Source: Homarus americanus (lineage: Eukaryota; Arthropoda; Malacostraca; Decapoda; Nephropidae). From it: a stretch of DNA of 64,000 bases. Below, piece by piece: positions 11,114 through 21,004 of the stretch. How positions within the stretch are numbered: the first letter of the stretch is position 1; each line of letters starts with the position of its first letter. The notes under the pieces were generated by a model that saw only the letters and a list, made by a program, of their open reading frames with translations, was not told the origin of the DNA and did not search any database. The stretch is from the NCBI RefSeq assembly GCF_018991925.1, contig NW_024735516.1, forward strand, positions 993,501 through 1,057,500. The letters run 5' to 3'. Made by a program: the position numbers and the translations under genes.

Positions 11114-12973
11114 CACACCCCCTCCCACAAGTTGTAGTACATAATCTGTTTACAGTACAACAGTTAAGGGACATGTACTACACCCCCTCCCACAAGTTGT
11201 AGTAATAATCTGTTTACAGTACAACATTAAGGGACATGTACTGACCCCCCAGTTGGTATACTTAACAGTAAGGACATACTTACCCCCCTCCCACAAGTTG
11301 TAGTACATAACTGTTTACAGTACAACAGTTAGGGACATGTCTGTACACCCCCCTCCCACAAGTTGTAGTACATAATCTGTTTACAGTACAACAGTTAAGA
11401 TGTACTGTACACCCCCCCACAGTTGTAACATAATCTGTTTACAGTACACAGTTAGGACATGTACTGTACACCCCCCCCAAGTTGTAGTACATAATCACAA
11501 AAGGACATGACGCCCCCCTCCCACAAGTTGTAGTACATAATCTGTTTACAGTAAACAGTTAAGGACATACTGTACACCCCCTCCCAAGTTGTACATAATC
11601 TGTTTACAGTACAACAGTTAAGGGACATGTACTGTACACCCCCTCCCACAAGTTGTAGTACATAATCTGTTTACAGTACAACAGTTAAGGGACATGTACT
11701 GTACACCTCCCAAGTTGTAGTACATAATCTGTTTACAGTACAACATAGGACATGTACACACCTCCCACAAGGTAGTACATAATCTGTTTACAGTACACAG
11801 TTAAGGACATGTACTGTACACCCCCTCCCCAAGTTGTAGTACATAATCTGTTTACAGACAGTTAAGGGACATGTACTGACACCCTCCCACAAGTTGTAGT
11901 ACATAATCTGTTTACAGTACAATAGTTAGGGACATGTACTGTACACCCCCTCCCACAAGTTGTAGTACATAATCTGTTTACAGTACAATAGTTAAGGGAC
12001 ATGTACTGTACACCCTCCCACAAGTTGTAGTACATAATCTGTTTACAGTACAAGTTAAGGGACATGTACTACTCCCACAAGTTGTAGTACATAATCTGTT
12101 TACAGTACAATAGTTAAGGGGACATGTACTGTACACCCCCCTCCCAAGTTGTAGTACATAATCTGTTTACAGTACAACAGTTAAGGGACATGTACTGTAC
12201 ACCCCCTCCCACAAGTTGTAGTACATAATCTGTTTACAGTACAACAGTTAAGGGACATGTACTGTACACCCCCTCCCACAAGTTGTAGTACATAATCTGT
12301 TTACAGCAACAGTTGGACATGTACTGTACACCCCCTCCCAAGCTGTAGTACATAATCTGTTTAGTACAACAGTTAAGGACATGTGTACACCCCCCTCCCA
12401 CAAGTTGTAGTACATAATCTGTTTACAGTAATAGTTAAGGGACATGTCTGTACACCCCCTCCCACAAGTTGTAGTACATAATCTGTTAATACAACAGTTA
12501 AGGGACATGTACTGTACCCTCCCCAAGTTGTGTACATAATCTGTTTACAGTACAACAGTTAAGGGACATGTACTGTACACCCCTCCCACAAGCTAGTACA
12601 TAATCTGTTTACAGTACAACAGTTAAGGGACATGTACTGTACCTCCCACAAGCTGTAGTACATAATCTGTTTACAGTACAACAGTTAAGGGACATGTACT
12701 GTACACCCCCTCCCAGTTGTAGTACATAATCTGTTTACAGTACAATAGTTAAGGGACATGTACTGTACACCCCCCTCCCACAAGTTGTAGTACATAATCT
12801 GTTTACAGTACAACAGTTAAGGGACATGTACTGTACACCCCCTCCCACAAGCTGTAGTACATAATCTGTTTACAGTACAACAGTTAAGGGACATGTACTG
12901 CACCCTCCCCACAAGCTGTAGTACATAACTGTTTACAGTACAACAGTTAAGGGACATGTACTGTACACCCCCT
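11114..12973. repeat. 67-bp satellite-like array, about 28 copies
   Basis: The unit runs CCCCCTCCCACAAGTTGTAG, TACATAATCTGTTTACAG, TACAACAGTTAAGGGACATG, TACTGTACA. The 67-bp period is exact between full copies (for example TTAAGG at 12181 and 12248). Each full unit holds a 9-bp perfect inverted repeat, TACAGTACA and TGTACTGTA around a 14-nt loop. Many units, mostly before 11860, lack 1-20 nt at scattered places. The small minus-strand frames inside are by-products. Confidence 0.97.
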
Positions 12974-13012
12974 GCCTCCACCCGCCCACATGTGTACGAT
13001 GCTGTGTGTATA

Positions 13013-13125
13013 TTTTTGGTTCACCTGAAGATTGAACACCTGAGGCTATTTCTGATGATTGAACATTCTAACCTAACCTAACCTAACCTTATCTAACCTA
13101 ACCTAACCTAACTTAACCCAGTGAT
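13013..13125. mobile_element. Foldback family, copy 3 (half copy)
   Basis: GGTTCACCTGAAGATTGAAC ACC and TTTCTGATGATTGAACATTC lead into CCTAACC repeats. A diverged second arm may be present at 13119-13162 (CACCTTGAGATTAGACACG, TTTCACCTGATC). Confidence 0.7.
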
Positions 13126-13177
13126 CACCTTGAGATTAGACACGAGCATATTTCACCTGATCTTTTTTTTTATTTAT

Positions 13178-13179
13178 TT

Positions 13180-13250
<71 letters not shown>
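13178..13250. repeat. (GT)n microsatellite
   Basis: Uninterrupted GT run of about 65 bp. Confidence 0.97.
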
Positions 13251-13251
<1 letters not shown>

Positions 13252-14300
13252 CTCTCTAATAGAATTCAATAAATTTGGCCCACTCCTTCCCCCCCGCCAC
13301 AGCTCAGGGGTTGAGGTCGTGAAGGCAACTTGCCGAGGGGTCATAAGAAGAATTTATAGCTCACAGTCTTAACACTCTCCAACTTTTTCGCACCAGATTT
13401 TTTTTTAGTTAAGAGTGAACGCAAGTCGGTAGCGGCAGAGGTAACGGAAATACCAGTCGGTGATTCTGATTGTTCGTGGTCCTCAGCCCAATCAGGTTCA
13501 TAGGTTATTAAAGGGTAATGTACAGTATACCCCCTCCCACACACACACTCAATCCCCACTGTAAGAAGGAATGAAATGGGTTATACAGGTTAGGGACTTA
13601 TCGCGGTGCAGTTTGGAGTGAACCATGTCGTATTGTCGTAACTTAAGGCCTCCAGTTAGATATGTTCTCTCCCTGCTAAAGTTAAGTTGAAAATATATTA
13701 CAAATCTCTTGAGAATATAAGCCCAGCGGATAGGACAGAAGGCCAGCGAGATCACTCAGATATTCATGAAAATATTCTATTTCTCTAGACTAAGTAAACG
13801 TAAGTTAGTTCATGTATACATTATATGTGTTTGTTGCTGTCAAATATTGCGGACTGTTGGCAATACGATAAAATTACACTCTAGTATTATAAACTGAAGA
13901 TAAATGGTGATTCTGTGAAATTTTATGACTGTCTGCCTGTCTCTGTCTGTCTGTCTTATCGTTATCCCTGTCTCGTTTTACCAACCCAAGCATCAGTCTG
14001 TAAATCTCCCGGTCTGTCCAACTCCATCTCTCTGTTTCAATCTGTCAGTGTGTCTGTCTGTAGTGAGCTTCCCTGGGCTATACCTTGATTGAACCGACTT
14101 ACCGTGTACCAGTGTTTGTATAGCTGCCTGCATTGTCTGTGTATATACATGATGAACCAGTGTGAGGTTATATGTTGTTATTACTGAGTACAGAATATTT
14201 TGTCTGTCTGTCTGTCTGTCTTTGTTAGTTACACACAACACCCAGGTCCACGTTTGCATTCTTGTTCTCCCTCGTCTACAGGTTCACACTTTTGTTCTTC
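13251..14300. other. Unique DNA with short (CTGT)n runs
   Basis: CTGT tetranucleotides at 13928-13958 and 14200-14222. Otherwise no recognised gene or repeat. Confidence 0.5.
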
Positions 14301-14301
14301 T

Positions 14302-14302
<1 letters not shown>

Positions 14303-14359
<57 letters not shown>
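14303..14359. repeat. (CA)n microsatellite
   Basis: Uninterrupted CA run immediately upstream of SINE copy 2. Confidence 0.97.
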
Positions 14360-14362
<3 letters not shown>

Positions 14363-14391
14363 AAGTTTACTCTGTTGGATCGTTTCTTTTT

Positions 14392-14635
14392 AACGCCCGG
14401 TGGCCAAGTGGATACAGCGCTCGCCTCCTGGTCCCTGGTTCACGCCCAAGGCACCTTCCAGTCCACCCCGGCTGTGAATAGGGTATCCTGGTTTTAGAGT
14501 TAGGGGGGAGGGGGAATGAAGGTGGATGAATAGCAGGCTCGGCTCACACTGCTTCTCTGTGTGTATACCGATGGTTGATAGGTGGTTCAGTGTGCTATAT
14601 CCCCACCGTTCGCCCCTGAACGTCCCCGCACGCGT
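14392..14635 (+). mobile_element. tRNA-derived SINE, copy 2 (best head)
   Basis: The head reads GCCCGGTGGCCAAGTGGATA CAGCGCTCGCC, with A box TGGCCAAGTGG, then the B box TGGTTCACGCCC about 30 nt downstream. This is the clearest tRNA-like head of the four copies. The body CCGGCTGTGAATAGGGTATC C and tail GTTCAGTGTGCTATATCCCC match the other copies. The frames at 14162-14497 and 14200-14481 only cross it. Confidence 0.85.
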
Positions 14636-14739
14636 ATCAGGCTTTTTCAGAGCTACTTTTAATTTTGATGGTTACTTTCACTTTTGAGAGCCATTTTCAC
14701 TTTTGAGATCTGATTTCACTGTTTTTCGTCGCCGTCTCA

Positions 14740-15285
14740 CAGCCTGCCTGTTTCTCTCTATCTCACTATCTCTCTCTCCCTATCTCATTGTCTTTGTTTC
14801 TCTCTCCCTCGTTATCTCACTGTTTTTTTCTCGCTATCTCACCGCCTCTCTCTCTTTCTCTTTTTTGCTATTTCATTTTTTAAGTCTTTGTGTTATCTTC
14901 GCGTCCTCCTCTTCCTCCATGCTCAGAGGTAGTGTGGCGGTCTCAGCTGGTCTGGCCAACCTTCTGCTTAGTGTGGAAGTTTATCTCTGTTTTAATCCAT
15001 CAGGCGGTGTTTTAATCTGTTAGTCTCTCTTTTAATCTGTCAGTCTCTGCTTTAATGTGTAAGTCTGTCTTTTAATCTGTCTGTTTCTTTTAATCTATTA
15101 TTCTTTTCTAATCTGCCAGTGTTTGTTTTAATCTGTCGGACTCTGTTTTATTTTGTCGGGGTCTGTTTTATTGTAATTTTCTGTTTTAATCGACCAGTAT
15201 CTGCCTTTTAACCTGTCAATCTGTTTAATCTGTCGGTATCTGTTTAATCTGTCGGAATCTGTTTAATACCGTCGGAATGTTACAA
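14740..15285. repeat. CT-rich tract and degenerate ~21-bp repeat
   Basis: TCTCTCTCCCTATCTCA words (14745-14870) are followed by unique DNA and then by TCTGTTTTAATCTGTCAG-like units (14990-15285, about 13 diverged copies). Confidence 0.8.
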
Positions 15286-15319
15286 TATTCTTTCTTTGAT
15301 TTAGCTTCGCCCCCACGCA

Positions 15320-15395
15320 GCGAGGGGCTAGTTTATTGGGCACTCTTTACAGCGCACAACAGGGAAGCATGCGGCGCTCATGATTACCTTCTTTA
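15320..15395 (-). mobile_element. LINE 3'-tail fragment, copy 1
   Basis: On the minus strand it ends in GTGCCCAATAAACTAGCCCC, the tail shared with about seven other loci and with the RNase H-bearing LINE at 62-63.6 kb. Plus-strand words include GGGCTAGTTTATTGGGCAC and CAACAGGGAAGCATGCGGCG. Confidence 0.65.
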
Positions 15396-15775
15396 GTGTA
15401 GATAATGGATGGGTGAGAGTGTGAGGGGCCATGGATGATAGGTGGGTGAGAGTGTGAGGGGCCATAGATGATAGGTGGGTGAGAGTGTGAGGGGCCATGG
15501 ATGATAGGTGGGTGAGAGTGTGAGGGGCCATAGATGATAGGGTGGGTGAGTGTGAGGGCCATGGATAGATGGGTGGGTGAGAGTGTGAGGGGCCATGGAT
15601 GATAGGTGGGTGAGAGTGTGAGGGGCCATAGATGATAGGTGGGTGAGAGTGTGAGGGGCCATGGATGATAGGTGGGTGAGAGTGTGAGGGGCCATAGATG
15701 ATAGGTGGGTGAGAGTGTGAGGGGCCATAGATGATAGGTGGGTGAGAGTGTGAGGGACCATAGATGATAGGTGAG
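15396..15775. repeat. 33-bp minisatellite, about 11-12 copies
   Basis: Unit GGTGGGTGAGAGTGTGAGGG GCCATAGATGATA. Units with CATGG and CATAG alternate along part of the array, a ~66-bp dimer. Because 33 is divisible by 3, all three minus-strand frames stay open (180, 154 and 141 aa). None is credible as a gene. Confidence 0.96.
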
Positions 15776-16180
15776 CAAGAGTGCCTGAGGAGCCATTGGT
15801 TTTGTTTGCAAGATACATGTAGTGAAGTAAGAATAAATGTACAGGTATATAGAGAAGAGTCCCTGTCCATATTTTTACAAGGCGTGGTAGGTAATAGGGA
15901 AGGAGGAGGAGGATGAGGGATATTTGGCCGGGAAAGGATATACAGTAGGGGGATGGTCTCGCTGGTAGGGGTGAGGGAGGTACATTAACTTTTGACTATG
16001 TAGTGAATCCTCTCAATAACAGACTTCTCAATGATTGGATGGGATGGTCAGGTTGATGAAAGGAATAAAGGAGTGTGTGTGTGTGAAGGGAGGAGGGATG
16101 GTAGAGAGCCAGGGAGGAAGGGTCTGTATATGTGACAGATCGATGTGGGGAATGTCAGATGGAACGGAACGGTGGAACTA
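15776..16180. other. G-rich unique DNA, no gene seen
   Basis: Purine-leaning spacer with GGGAGGAGGATG words and no recognised element. Confidence 0.5.
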
Positions 16181-16184
16181 ACAT

Positions 16185-16425
16185 CACATTACCTAGGGTT
16201 CAGTGGATCAGTTAGGGGCAGCGTGGATATAGTACACTGTAGTCTAAGTTTTTTTTTTTTTCAGTACACGAGGAGACAGTTTGACCAGCACTATACTGCC
16301 TTCACTTCCCCATCTATAAAGTCAGGTACCACATCACAGTTTTTTTCGACTGGGAGACCATAGCTCAAACCAATGACCCTTAGGATAGGCAGGGAATGTT
16401 GTATCCACTCGACCACCACATCCCC
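16185..16425 (-). mobile_element. tRNA-derived SINE, copy 3
   Basis: Read on the minus strand it has GTGGTGGTCGAGTGGATACA (A box) and TCATTGGTTTGAGC (B box). It then has ACTTTATAGATGGGGAAGTG AAG, an A-rich stretch, and CTACAGTGTACTATATCC, in the same order as the other copies. The ends are approximate. Confidence 0.8.
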
Positions 16426-16509
16426 CCAAAAAATCACACATAGGGTGAAATAGACCAGTGAATGAAACATGCCTACGTGTATATATTGACTTAGTTTATT
16501 GGAGAACAA

Positions 16510-16700
16510 ATATGGATCACCTGAAGATTAGCCATCCGTCATCTGATTAAACACTAATGCTACTTGTGGTGTTATGTTTGATATAAGGATGTTTATTATA
16601 GGTTAGTTTTAGCTTAGGATATGTTTATATTATGTAAGATTAGATTATGTTTAATTAGATTAGTTTAGGTTAGGTTAACGTCAGGGAGGTCACTTTCAGG
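16510..16700. mobile_element. Foldback family, copy 4 (TTAGG orientation, partial)
   Basis: GGATCACCTGAAGATTAGCC ATCC, then CATCTGATTAAACACTAATG CTAC, then a TTAGGTTAG-like core. The right arm is not recognisable. Confidence 0.65.
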
Positions 16701-16841
16701 GTGAATATACCAGGATATCTAATCTACAGGTTTATCCGCCCCCCCAAAAAACAATAAAGAGAGCAAAAAACAAGATAACACTAAAGCCAAAAAAAGCACA
16801 AAAAAACGAAAATATGGTGGAGCAGCGTGTTGTAGACGGAT

Positions 16842-16914
<73 letters not shown>

Positions 16915-16918
16915 CTCA
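16842..16918. repeat. (CA)n microsatellite, two blocks
   Basis: CA runs separated by CCTCACA. Confidence 0.97.
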
Positions 16919-17154
16919 CGAGTCACGCCACCTGAATATTACATGAGAACACCTCGACGCTGCCCTGTTTTTACGAGGCCCTGTTGTAAGGTTGGTGGTG
17001 GTGGCAGGTAAGGGAAGGTAAGGGAAGGTCCTCCGTTATCACCCATAGAGCGTACTAGGTCTCCCCTCCTCCCCCTTCTGCTATCCCTTCGTCGTCCCTT
17101 CAGTGTAATTACACAAAAAAAGCGTGTTGGTGGTTACAGCATTTCCTGCTGGGT

Positions 17155-17356
17155 AAGGTGGCCACAGTGTCCTTGAGTAATGTGGCCACAGTGTCCTTGG
17201 GTAAAGTGGCCACAGTATCCTTGGGTAAAGTGGCCACAGTGTCCTTGGGTAAAGTGGCCACAGTGTCCTTGGGTAAAGTGGCCACAGTGTCCTTGGGTAA
17301 AGTGGCCACAGTGTCCTTGGGTAAAGTGGCCACAGTGTCCTTGGGTAAAGTGGCCA
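17155..17356. repeat. 24-bp minisatellite, about 8 copies
   Basis: Unit GTAAAGTGGCCACAGTGTCC TTGG, almost invariant, containing TGGCCA. The period is a multiple of 3, giving open frames on both strands (KVATVSLG and ATLPKDTV repeats) that are not genes. Confidence 0.97.
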
Positions 17357-17454
17357 CCAGTGTCTATATTATACTGTGGTGTTTCGGGACTGAGTTAGTT
17401 ATAGTTCTTATATACTGTAATTGAGTGACTAGGAGTGAGTTACTAGGCTGGGCG

Positions 17455-17675
17455 AATGGTGTGTTGTGATGTTGGTGTGTTGTGATGTTGGTGTGTTGTG
17501 ATGTTGGTGTGTTGTGATGTTGTTGTGTTGTGATGTTGGTGTGTTGTGATGTTGGTGTGTTGTGATGTTGGTGTGTTGTGATGTTGGTGTGTTGTGATGT
17601 TGGTGTGTTGTGATGTTGGTGTGTTGTGATGTTGTTGGTGTTGTGATGTTGTTGGTGTGTTGTGATGTTGTTGGA
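17455..17675. repeat. 16-bp minisatellite, about 13 copies
   Basis: Unit TGTGTTGTGATGTTGG, near-perfect until about 17630. Confidence 0.97.
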
Positions 17676-18235
17676 ATGTTTTTGTGTGCTATAGGGCGTT
17701 GTTTTGTGTGTGTGTGTGTGTAATGATAAGCAACACTTGGGTGGTCATGAAATAGGGTCCTTGATAAGGTTAGACAAAAAAAAAAGGTTTAGTTCCATAT
17801 TTCATCCCAATTAGTTTTATTTTCACTTTAACTTATAGAGGAAATGTTGTTTTACTTACCGAGTTCTATTAGAAAACCGTCTGAAACTTTCCAATTCCAG
17901 ATATATAAACATTGTAAAATCGAATGATAATTGAATCACCAGCCGCTCGGAATGTTTACCCAACCATCTTGAACGGTTTGTCGTCTCTCTCTCTCGGCCA
18001 CCGTCTTCCCTTTAACTCTTTCTTGACTTCGGGGAATCAAAACAAACCATCACTGAACTGAGTCATTTTAGTAGGAACGGACCACTGAGCTTGACTAATC
18101 ATAATCCTTTCCTGGCAAACTCGGACACAGTAGAGTTATGGTTTGGTGCCCAGTTGTGGAAGGAGGTGAGTGGCTGGGGGTCACTTACTACTGGGCTTAA
18201 AGTTACTAGGTTTACCGGCGACATTTTACATAAAG
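17676..18235. other. Unique DNA, no gene seen
   Basis: Short GT run at 17705-17721. No other recognised feature. Confidence 0.5.
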
Positions 18236-18239
18236 TCAC

Positions 18240-18530
18240 TGTTTTAGGAAGAGCATAAGTGTGTTGGTATAAGACGAGGGAGAGAGGGAGGAAGTGTGTG
18301 TGTGTATAACGAGGGAGGTAGAGAAGTGTGTTATAGGAGAATATAAGTGTGTGTATAAAGAGGAAGGAAGGAAGGAGGGAGGGAGACTGCCATGGGAGGA
18401 CGTGGGTGTGTGTATAATGGGGAGGGAAAAGTGTGTGTATAACGAGGTGGGGGTGGACGTGTGTGTATAACGAGGAGGGGGGGGGGAGGATGATATAAGT
18501 GTATGTATAACGAGAAGGAAGGTGGAGGTG
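18240..18530. repeat. Degenerate ~30-bp purine-rich repeat
   Basis: GTGTGTGTATAACGAGG-type units with GGAGGGAGG spacers recur six to eight times. The 169-aa minus-strand frame across it is low complexity. Confidence 0.8.
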
Positions 18531-18604
18531 AATGGCCTGGGTGCGACACAGGTGCAGCTCGACCTACTGACCTCTTGACACCTGCACGACACATGTGCCA
18601 GCAG

Positions 18605-18605
<1 letters not shown>

Positions 18606-18661
<56 letters not shown>
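18606..18661. repeat. (CA)n microsatellite
   Basis: Uninterrupted CA run. Confidence 0.97.
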
Positions 18662-18663
<2 letters not shown>

Positions 18664-18950
18664 GTGCCACAGTTATGTAACCAATCCTAACAATTGCTTT
18701 GCCTGTTGTACATATATAGTTTCCCCCCATTTTTGTCGAATTCACCTATACACAATTCTGTATTTAAATTCACATACACGTATTTCCTCTCTGTGAAAAT
18801 TCTATTCAGTTTTCCGCCTGTATACAACTGTTGCTATACCTGTTGGCATTTTTGTTGATATCGAATTCAACAGTTTTGTTTTAATTTCCTTTTGGTATCA
18901 TTTGAGTTGATTGCATCATCTCACCCGCATTTCAATCGAAGAAAATAATG
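18662..18950. other. Unique DNA, no gene seen
   Basis: AT-leaning spacer with no recognised repeat. Confidence 0.5.
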
Positions 18951-18954
18951 CTTT

Positions 18955-19095
18955 ATGTGAAGATTAGACCATCAACTTATTTCAATTGGTAATTAAACAC
19001 CTTAATATTACTTGGTGGGGTTAAGTTAGGTTAAGGTTGGATTGGATTAGGTGAGGTAAGGTAAAATTAGATTAGCGTTAGGTTGCTCAATACTC
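18955..19095. mobile_element. Foldback family, copy 5 (diverged)
   Basis: GTGAAGATTAGACCATCAAC TTATTTCAATTGGTAATTAA ACACC is followed by a short TTAGG-type core. It abuts the retrotransposon fragment. Confidence 0.55.
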
Positions 19096-19114
19096 AGATG
19101 CTCAGATGATGTAA

Positions 19115-19369
19115 ACTAAAGGTGATAATCTTCATATACTCGATTTAGTTCTGTCGAACAGAGAAAACCTCATCAGCAGTGTCGAGGTAGGGAACGAACT
19201 TGCAAACAGCGATCACAAAGAAATTAGATTCCAGCTAGATTTTCAGGGCGGACGAAAGGAAAATTCCACTAAAGTCCCAGATTTCAGAAGGGCAAGCTTT
19301 GATAGTTTGAAGAGGCAGTTGAGGGAAGGGGTATCACGACCTCACCCCACCCCTGAACCTGACGGTTGA
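19115..19369 (+). pseudogene. LINE endonuclease C-terminal remnant
   Basis: Frame starting at 19115 reads TKGDNLHILDLVLSNREN, then ELANSDHKEIRFQLDF, then VPDFRRASFDSLKRQL, and ends at TGA 19367-19369. The SDH triplet is the conserved C-terminal Ser-Asp-His of APE-type LINE endonucleases, and LDLVLSN precedes it as in CR1/Jockey-type elements. A TAA immediately upstream (19112-19114) marks the truncation. The relationship is recognised from family knowledge, and the clade assignment is tentative. Confidence 0.88.
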
Positions 19370-20048
19370 CACCGACCTGATAACACGATCTGAGATTGCA
19401 CAAAGGCAGAACATACAATACAAAAAACTCAGATCAGACAACAATGACCCTAAATGGATAAATAATTATTTAAAGAACATTATTAGCCAAAGGAAGGCTA
19501 TAGGTAGAAGGATAAATCGTGGCGAAATTTACCCCCGGGATTATTATAAGGTATTGGCAAGTAGGGTTAAAACCGAGATAAGGAAGGCCAAGAGGAATAA
19601 TGAGGTAAGGATAGCAAGGGAGGCGAAGACAAACCCCAAAGCATTCTACCAAATGTATCAAACTAAAACACAAGAAAAGATTGGACCAATACGGTCAGAC
19701 ACCGGCGAGCTCACTGATAACGACGGAGAAATGAGCAATAATCTGAATAAATATTTTTCATCAGTTTTCACCACCGAAAATTTAAACATGATACCCGAGG
19801 CACCGACTCTATTCAGAGATAGTGAAGAAAACAAATTAAGCGAGATAGTAGTGATTAGTAACGATGTTAGTAAGCAAATAGACAAACTAAAGCCTAATAA
19901 GTCACCTGGTCCTGATGAGATATTTGCCAGAGTATTAAAGGAATGTAAGGAAAAGCTTAGTATGCCCTTAGCCAAGTTGTTTAACATGTCATTAAAAATA
20001 GGTGTAGTACCAGAATCCTGGAGGATAGCGAATAAAGACGAAAGCTAA
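19350..20048 (+). pseudogene. LINE reverse transcriptase N-terminal remnant
   Basis: The frame is shifted relative to the endonuclease part. It carries NDPKWINNYLKNIISQRKAI, the basic VKTEIRKAKRNNEVRIA, KTNPKAFYQMY, LNKYFSSVFTTEN and IDKLKPNKSPGPDEIFARVL. It breaks off after VVPESWRIA at 20048. KxNKSPGPDxI and the following VPxxWR are hallmarks of the fingers region just before the catalytic palm in CR1/Jockey-like reverse transcriptases. The palm, with motif A and YxDD, is absent. Only one strand and frame is protein-like, and the 109-aa minus-strand frame is a shadow. Confidence 0.92.
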
Positions 20049-20085
20049 GGTGCTCCGTTGTTTCCCTTTTCCCGTGTGATTTTAT

Positions 20086-20087
20086 CA

Positions 20088-20127
<40 letters not shown>
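20086..20127. repeat. (TA)n microsatellite
   Basis: Uninterrupted TA run just past the LINE breakpoint. Confidence 0.97.
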
Positions 20128-20129
<2 letters not shown>

Positions 20130-20313
20130 CTTTCTACGGCCTTTTGATCTCCCGCTATCAAGTGTCATGCTCGAGTTATCAGTCGGTTCATTGTCTCTAC
20201 TGTGTACCTTCATTGGGAAATCGTGAATTGAGAAAGAATGTGTTGAAAAGTCACTGCAGGTCATGTTGACACCCGCCTAGCAAACACGGTCTTAATGGGT
20301 TGGGTTGTCGAGG

Positions 20314-20396
20314 TACAGGGTGATCGAAAACTCTCTGTGCACCAGAAATAGATAATAGTATGAGTAGGTGCACAGGGACTTTTCGATCAGTGTACA
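20314..20396. mobile_element. 83-bp mariner-like palindrome, copy A
   Basis: Ends TACAGGGTGATCGAAAAC and GACTTTTCGATCAGTGTACA are imperfect inverted repeats of ~30 bp that continue as TCTGTGCACC and GGTGCACAG. TA at both ends and a CAGGGTG start resemble Tc1/mariner-type miniature elements. No coding capacity. Confidence 0.7.
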
Positions 20397-20455
20397 GCTA
20401 CCACCCACCTCACTAAAATACAAACATCACATGACTTAAGGTTGAGTTGTCAAGG

Positions 20456-20538
20456 TACAGGGTGATCGAAAACTCTCTGTGCACCAGTAATAGATAATAG
20501 TATAAGTAGGTGCACAGGGACTTTTCGATCAGTGTACA
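20456..20538. mobile_element. 83-bp mariner-like palindrome, copy B
   Basis: Near-identical to the copy 142 bp upstream. The preceding ~20 bp (GGTTGAGTTGTCAAGG versus GGTTGGGTTGTCGAGG) match too, so a ~142-bp segment was tandemly duplicated rather than two independent insertions. Confidence 0.75.
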
Positions 20539-20854
20539 ATTTAGTTACCTCCTCACTTATACTACGACTGGAGGCTGTGTGTATAACTAATGTATGTATT
20601 CAAGACACACACAATACCATGTAATAACTGATGTGTATATTATTAATGTTAATATTCAGTCAGGTTATGTTTACCCTATGTTAACTTTGTACAGGATTGG
20701 TTGAGAATTAGTTATGGTTCGTTAAAGTCAGTTTAATTAAGTTATTACACAGTTGTATTTAGTTTGTTAAAGGCCTCTAGACAAGCGTATTATAGCACTT
20801 AGGTTATTATTATATATCAGTAATATATATAAGAAGTGTTGTAGGAGAAATACG
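20539..20854. other. AT-rich spacer, no gene seen
   Basis: Nothing recognised. Confidence 0.5.
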
Positions 20855-20987
20855 TACAGGGAAACCTCTATTTTAACGGGCTATATGGTGATGAAAGTCC
20901 GTTATATCGAGGATCCATTAAATGTGAAGCCCCCCATCTAACGGATTATATGGAGAGAGGTGTCCGTTATATAGAGGTTTCACTGTA
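20855..20987. mobile_element. 133-bp palindromic miniature element (CAGTGAAACCTCTAT family), copy 1
   Basis: Left end TACAGGGAAACCTCTATTTT AACGG, right end CCGTTATATAGAGGTTTCAC TGTA. Terminal inverted repeats of about 25 bp start with TA-CAG. Two further CCGTTA/TAACGG modules inside make it a near-complete hairpin. CAGT ends flanked by TA are typical of pogo/Tigger-type Tc1/mariner elements. The relatives are at 22394-22840 and 60812-60941. Confidence 0.75.
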
Positions 20988-21004
20988 GATACTGGATCGT
21001 TTGA

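Larger units (their letters stand above)
19115..20048 (+). mobile_element. Non-LTR retrotransposon fragment, CR1/Jockey-like
   Basis: An internal piece of ORF2 from a LINE: the end of the apurinic-type endonuclease, the linker, and the start of the reverse transcriptase. Both the 5' part of the endonuclease and everything from the reverse-transcriptase palm onward are missing. The reading frame shifts once near 19350-19367, so it is dead. Loss of the 3' side is unusual for a LINE copy, because 5' truncation is the rule. This suggests a secondary deletion or rearrangement at ~20050 rather than ordinary target-primed truncation. Confidence 0.9.

Noticed and set aside
14392..14470. Functional tRNA gene
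   Set aside because: A and B boxes are present, but the same head is attached to a shared SINE body at three other loci and the cloverleaf does not close convincingly.
15328..15870. 180-aa repeat protein (GPSHSHPPI)
   Set aside because: The period of 33 bp keeps all frames open. There is no flanking coding sequence, signal or splice evidence.
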